Assembly: GCA_025929595.1 (NCBI GenBank)
Contig: JAICQA010000088.1
Span: forward strand, 1 to 9,031
Reading direction: 5' to 3'
From: Xanthobacteraceae bacterium
GTDB lineage: Bacteria > Pseudomonadota > Alphaproteobacteria > Rhizobiales > Xanthobacteraceae
Length of the DNA: 9,031 nucleotides
The position numbers and the translations under genes were made by a program. Positions 6,205 through 9,031 of this stretch are shown here, in pieces. The notes beneath the pieces were generated by a model. That model saw nothing but the letters and a program-made list of their open reading frames with translations, was not told where the DNA came from and made no database searches. The first letter of the stretch is position 1; each line of letters starts with the position of its first letter.

Positions 6205-8415
6205 TCATGCCGCGCGCTTCTTCTCCGGCGCGAAGCGTGAGTAGAAGGTCTCGCCCTTCTTCGCCATTTCGACGAGCAGTGCCGCCGGCTTGAAGCGGTC
6301 GCCGTGACGTCCGGCAAGACGCTCGCAGAGCGCGACAAATTCCTTCAGGCCCATGCCGTCGATGTACGAAAGCGTGCCGCCGGTGAAGGGCGCATAACCG
6401 AAGCCGAGGATCGAGCCCACGTCGGCATCGCGCACGTCGTCGATCACACCCTCCTCCACGCAACGCGCGGTTTCGAGCGCCTGAATGACGAGGAAGCGCT
6501 GCTTGAGCTCTTCGATGCTGAAGGTCTCGGCCGGGCGCGGCTCGCCGGCCAGTTCGGCGAGGCCCGGCCACAGGCGCTTCGGCGCATTCTCCGGATAATC
6601 GTAGAATCCCTTTGCATTCTTGCGTCCAAGGCGGCCGCGCTTGACGACCATCTCTTCGAGCAGCGCTTCCTGCCGCGGGTCGACCACGTCGGCGCCGAGA
6701 TCGTTCTTGGTCGCCTGCAGGATCTTCCAGGCGAGATCGACGGCGACTTCGTCGTTGAGCGAGAGCGGGCCGACAGGCATGCCGGCCATCTTGCCGACAT
6801 TCTCGACCATGGCTGCCGGTACGCCTTCGGTCAGCATCAGGTGGCCTTCGCGAATGTACGTGCCGACCACGCGGGACGTGTAGAAGCCGCGGCTGTCGTT
6901 GACGAGAATCGGCGTCTTTTTGATCGCGCGCACATAGTCGAGCGCCATGGCGATCGCTTCGTCGTTCGTCTTTTCGCCCTTGATGACTTCAACGAGCATC
7001 ATCTTCTCGACCGGGGAGAAGAAATGGATGCCGACGACGCGGTCCGGCGTCTTGGACAGCTCAGCCAGCGACGTGATCGGGAGCGTCGAGGTGTTCGAGC
7101 CGAAGATCGCCTTGCCCTTCAGGACGGCGTCGGCCTTCGCGATCACATCGGCCTTGACCTTGCGGTCCTCGAACACGGCCTCGACCACGAGGTCGGCGCC
7201 TTCGATATCCTTGTAGTCGGCGGTCGCCTTGATACGGCCGAGCAACTGATCCTTCGCCTCGGGCTTGGCGCGGCCCTTCTTGATCTGGCCGGAGATGAGT
7301 TTGTCGGAGAGGCTTTTGCCCTTGTCCGCCGACTCCTGGTCCTTGTCCACCAGCACCACATCGATGCCCGCGCTTGCCGTCACGTAGGCAATACCCGCGC
7401 CCATAAAGCCCGCACCCAGCACCGCGACTTTCTTGATCTTCGCGGGCGGTACGTTTTGCGGGCGGCGCGCGCCCTTGTTCAATTCCTGCATGGAGACAAA
7501 GAGCGAGCGGATCATCGCCGCTGCTTCCTTGGTGCGCAGGACGTTCGCGAAATAACGTGACTCGATGCGCAGGCCCGCGTCGATCGGCACCATCAAGCCT
7601 TCGTAGGTGCTCTTCAGGATCGCGCGCGCGCCGGGATAATTGTCGTAGGTCTCGCGGCGGTAGATGGCGTTCGCGGGCGGCCACACCATCATGCCCGCCT
7701 TGGAATAAACGGGACCGCCGGGCAATTTGAAGCCGTCCTGATCCCACGGCTGCACGGGCTTGCCGCCCGCCTTGATCCAGGCTTTCGCGGTTTCGACCAA
7801 CTTGTCGGCCGGCACGACCTGATCGACGAGTTTCATGGTCTTCGCCTTGTCGAGGCGGACCTGCTCGCCGCGCAACATCAGCTGGAGCGCGTCGGCGGCC
7901 GGGACCATGCGCGGCAGGCGCTGCGTGCCGCCGGCGCCAGGGAAGAGGCCGACCTTCACCTCGGGCAGACCGAGGCGCGTCTTCTCGTTCTCGGACGCAA
8001 CGCGATGGTGGCAGGCGAGCGCCAGCTCAAACGCGCCGCCGACTGCCGTCCCGTTGATCGCGATGACCCAAGGCTTGCCGGAGGTTTCGAGCCGCCGGTA
8101 GATCACGCTCATCTTGCGTGATTCATCGAAGAAGCTCTGCATCGCAGCCTTCTTGTCTTTTGCCTTGTCGATGTCCTTGATCGCGCCCGAAAGCCCTTCG
8201 AGCATCGTGAGATCGGCGCCGCCGGAAAACGTGTCCTTGCCCGATGTGATGACCGCGCCCTTGATCGCCTTGTCGTCGGCGACGTTCTCCACGATCTGCG
8301 AGAGCTCGTTCATCACCTCCATGGTGAAGACGTTCATGGAGCGGCCGGGCATATCCCAGGTGACGAGCGCGATGCCGTCGGCGTCGACGTCGAACTTGAA
8401 GTTCTTGAGGTTCAT
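6205..8415 (-). CDS. fadB: Multifunctional fatty-acid oxidation enzyme: enoyl-CoA hydratase / 3-hydroxyacyl-CoA dehydrogenase
   Basis: A 736-residue beta-oxidation enzyme catalysing hydration of 2-enoyl-CoA and NAD-dependent oxidation of 3-hydroxyacyl-CoA, the two steps before thiolysis. The N-terminal crotonase domain (about 1-200) has the oxyanion-type loop SGGADL (64-69) and both catalytic glutamates, Glu130 in GGAFELA and Glu152 in LPEVKVG. The NAD-binding domain begins near 328 with GAGFMG (Gly334, Gly336, Gly339) and carries SNTST (440-444), His464 in HFFSP and Glu476 in LVEVIKG. C-terminal 3HCDH domains follow from about 505. Length fits FadB proteins. At the position where FadB/HAD enzymes usually have Asn (FxxNR), this protein has Ser514 (GFYTSR). 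The ATG at 8415 is chosen; a GTG at 8421 would add two residues and overlap the thiolase stop. Either way it is translationally coupled to the thiolase gene upstream, as expected for a fadA-fadB operon. Confidence 0.95.
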   Translation of the reverse strand: MNLKNFKFDVDADGIALVTWDMPGRSMNVFTMEVMNELSQIVENVADDKAIKGAVITSGKDTFSGGADLTMLEGLSGAIKDIDKAKDKKAAMQSFFDESRKMSVIYRRLETSGKPWVIAINGTAVGGAFELALACHHRVASENEKTRLGLPEVKVGLFPGAGGTQRLPRMVPAADALQLMLRGEQVRLDKAKTMKLVDQVVPADKLVETAKAWIKAGGKPVQPWDQDGFKLPGGPVYSKAGMMVWPPANAIYRRETYDNYPGARAILKSTYEGLMVPIDAGLRIESRYFANVLRTKEAAAMIRSLFVSMQELNKGARRPQNVPPAKIKKVAVLGAGFMGAGIAYVTASAGIDVVLVDKDQESADKGKSLSDKLISGQIKKGRAKPEAKDQLLGRIKATADYKDIEGADLVVEAVFEDRKVKADVIAKADAVLKGKAIFGSNTSTLPITSLAELSKTPDRVVGIHFFSPVEKMMLVEVIKGEKTNDEAIAMALDYVRAIKKTPILVNDSRGFYTSRVVGTYIREGHLMLTEGVPAAMVENVGKMAGMPVGPLSLNDEVAVDLAWKILQATKNDLGADVVDPRQEALLEEMVVKRGRLGRKNAKGFYDYPENAPKRLWPGLAELAGEPRPAETFSIEELKQRFLVIQALETARCVEEGVIDDVRDADVGSILGFGYAPFTGGTLSYIDGMGLKEFVALCERLAGRHGDRFKPAALLVEMAKKGETFYSRFAPEKKRAA

Positions 8416-8417
8416 GA

Positions 8418-9031
8418 TCACACCCGCTCGATGATGGTGGCGGTGCCCATGCCGGCGCCGATGCAGAGCGTCACAAGCGCGGTAGACTTGCCGGTGCGCT
8501 CGAGCTCATCGAGCGCGGTGCCGAGGATCATGGCGCCGGTCGCGCCGAGCGGATGGCCCATGGCGATCGCGCCGCCATTCACGTTCACGCGCGAGCGGTC
8601 GAGCTTGAAGTGCTGGAGGAAGCGCAGGACGACCGCCGCGAAGGCTTCGTTCACCTCGATCACGTCGATGTCCTCGATCTTCATCTTCGCCTTCTTGAGC
8701 ACGAGTTCGGTCACGTCGATGGGGCCGGTCAGCATCAGCGCCGGGTCGGAGCCGATCGAGGCATAGGCCTTGATGCGCGCGCGCGGCTTGAGATTTGCGC
8801 GGCTGCCGCCTTCCTTCGAGCCGATCAGGACTGCCGCCGCGCCATCCACGATCCCGGATGAATTACCGGCATGATGCACATGGTTCACGGCTTCGACGTC
8901 CGGATGCGCCTGGATGCCGACTGCGTCGAAGCCGCCAAGCTCGCCCATCTGCACGAAGGACGGCTTCAACTGCGCGAGCGACTGCATGTCGGTCGAAGGC
9001 CGCATATGTTCGTCCTTGTCGAGGATCGTGA
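8418..9031 (-). CDS. fadA: Acetyl-CoA acyltransferase (thiolase), C-terminal half; 5' end beyond window
   Basis: The thiolytic enzyme of beta-oxidation, splitting 3-ketoacyl-CoA with CoA to release acetyl-CoA. The visible 203 residues are the C-terminal half of a roughly 400-residue protein. They show the thiolase signature GNSSGIVDGAA, NEAFA, the catalytic His in GGAIAMGHPLG and the second catalytic Cys in LCIGAGMGTA; the acyl-accepting N-terminal Cys lies outside the window. The frame stays open to the edge: codons upstream of the ATG at 9005 read TILDKDEH, a typical thiolase sequence, so that ATG is internal. The stop TGA (8420-8418) is two bases from the ATG of the fadB-type gene, giving an operon with thiolase first. 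A biosynthetic acetoacetyl-CoA thiolase role is less likely given this partner. Confidence 0.95.
   Translation of the reverse strand, partial: TILDKDEHMRPSTDMQSLAQLKPSFVQMGELGGFDAVGIQAHPDVEAVNHVHHAGNSSGIVDGAAAVLIGSKEGGSRANLKPRARIKAYASIGSDPALMLTGPIDVTELVLKKAKMKIEDIDVIEVNEAFAAVVLRFLQHFKLDRSRVNVNGGAIAMGHPLGATGAMILGTALDELERTGKSTALVTLCIGAGMGTATIIERV

Noticed and set aside
6304..7560. Plus-strand open frame of 418 codons opposite fadB
   Set aside because: It is antisense to a confidently identified enzyme gene. Its composition mirrors the complementary codons and shows no domain or ribosome site.
9003..9005. ATG at 9005 as the thiolase start
   Set aside because: The frame continues upstream to the edge with thiolase-like residues (TILDKDEH), and the fragment would lack the N-terminal half with the nucleophilic Cys.

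Overview
This GC-rich window reads as an alphaproteobacterial chromosome segment. The protein styles (a CrbS/CrbR-like two-component pair, a VC_2705-type sodium:solute symporter with its small subunit, and a fadA-fadB pair) suggest the Hyphomicrobiales, probably the Bradyrhizobium/Rhodopseudomonas/Afipia neighbourhood. That assignment is inference from protein resemblance; no rRNA or other marker is present. No mobile element, CRISPR array, tRNA or rRNA was seen.

Left part (1-2275): the C-terminal part of a hybrid sensor histidine kinase (PAS, HisKA, HATPase, REC) runs off the left edge on the plus strand. It meets a NarL/FixJ-type response regulator head to tail on the minus strand, with one base between their stop codons. 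Middle left (2276-4936): a 410-bp non-coding region carries a plausible promoter for the regulator, a direct repeat and a 13-bp palindrome. It leads into a two-gene operon for a DUF4212 small membrane subunit and a 653-residue sodium:solute symporter, closed by a strong intrinsic terminator (4958-4988). Kinase, regulator and symporter together look like a CrbS/CrbR-type module sensing and importing acetate or another short-chain carboxylate; the substrate is inferred.

Middle right (5043-6195): three small membrane-protein genes on the plus strand. The first is YggT-like; the other two belong to no family I recognise. The gap before the third holds a perfect 10-bp palindrome and a strong hairpin. 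Right part (6205-9031): on the minus strand, a fadA-type thiolase (its 5' half lies beyond the window) is followed directly by a fadB-type multifunctional enzyme, so they form a beta-oxidation operon. Its 3' end converges on the small membrane genes with a 9-bp gap.

The metabolic theme is coherent: short-chain carboxylate uptake and its regulation next to fatty-acid beta-oxidation, both feeding acetyl-CoA. Nothing here is a clearly new system. The least explained parts are the small membrane-protein cluster with its hairpin-containing gap, and the operator-like elements upstream of the symporter operon.
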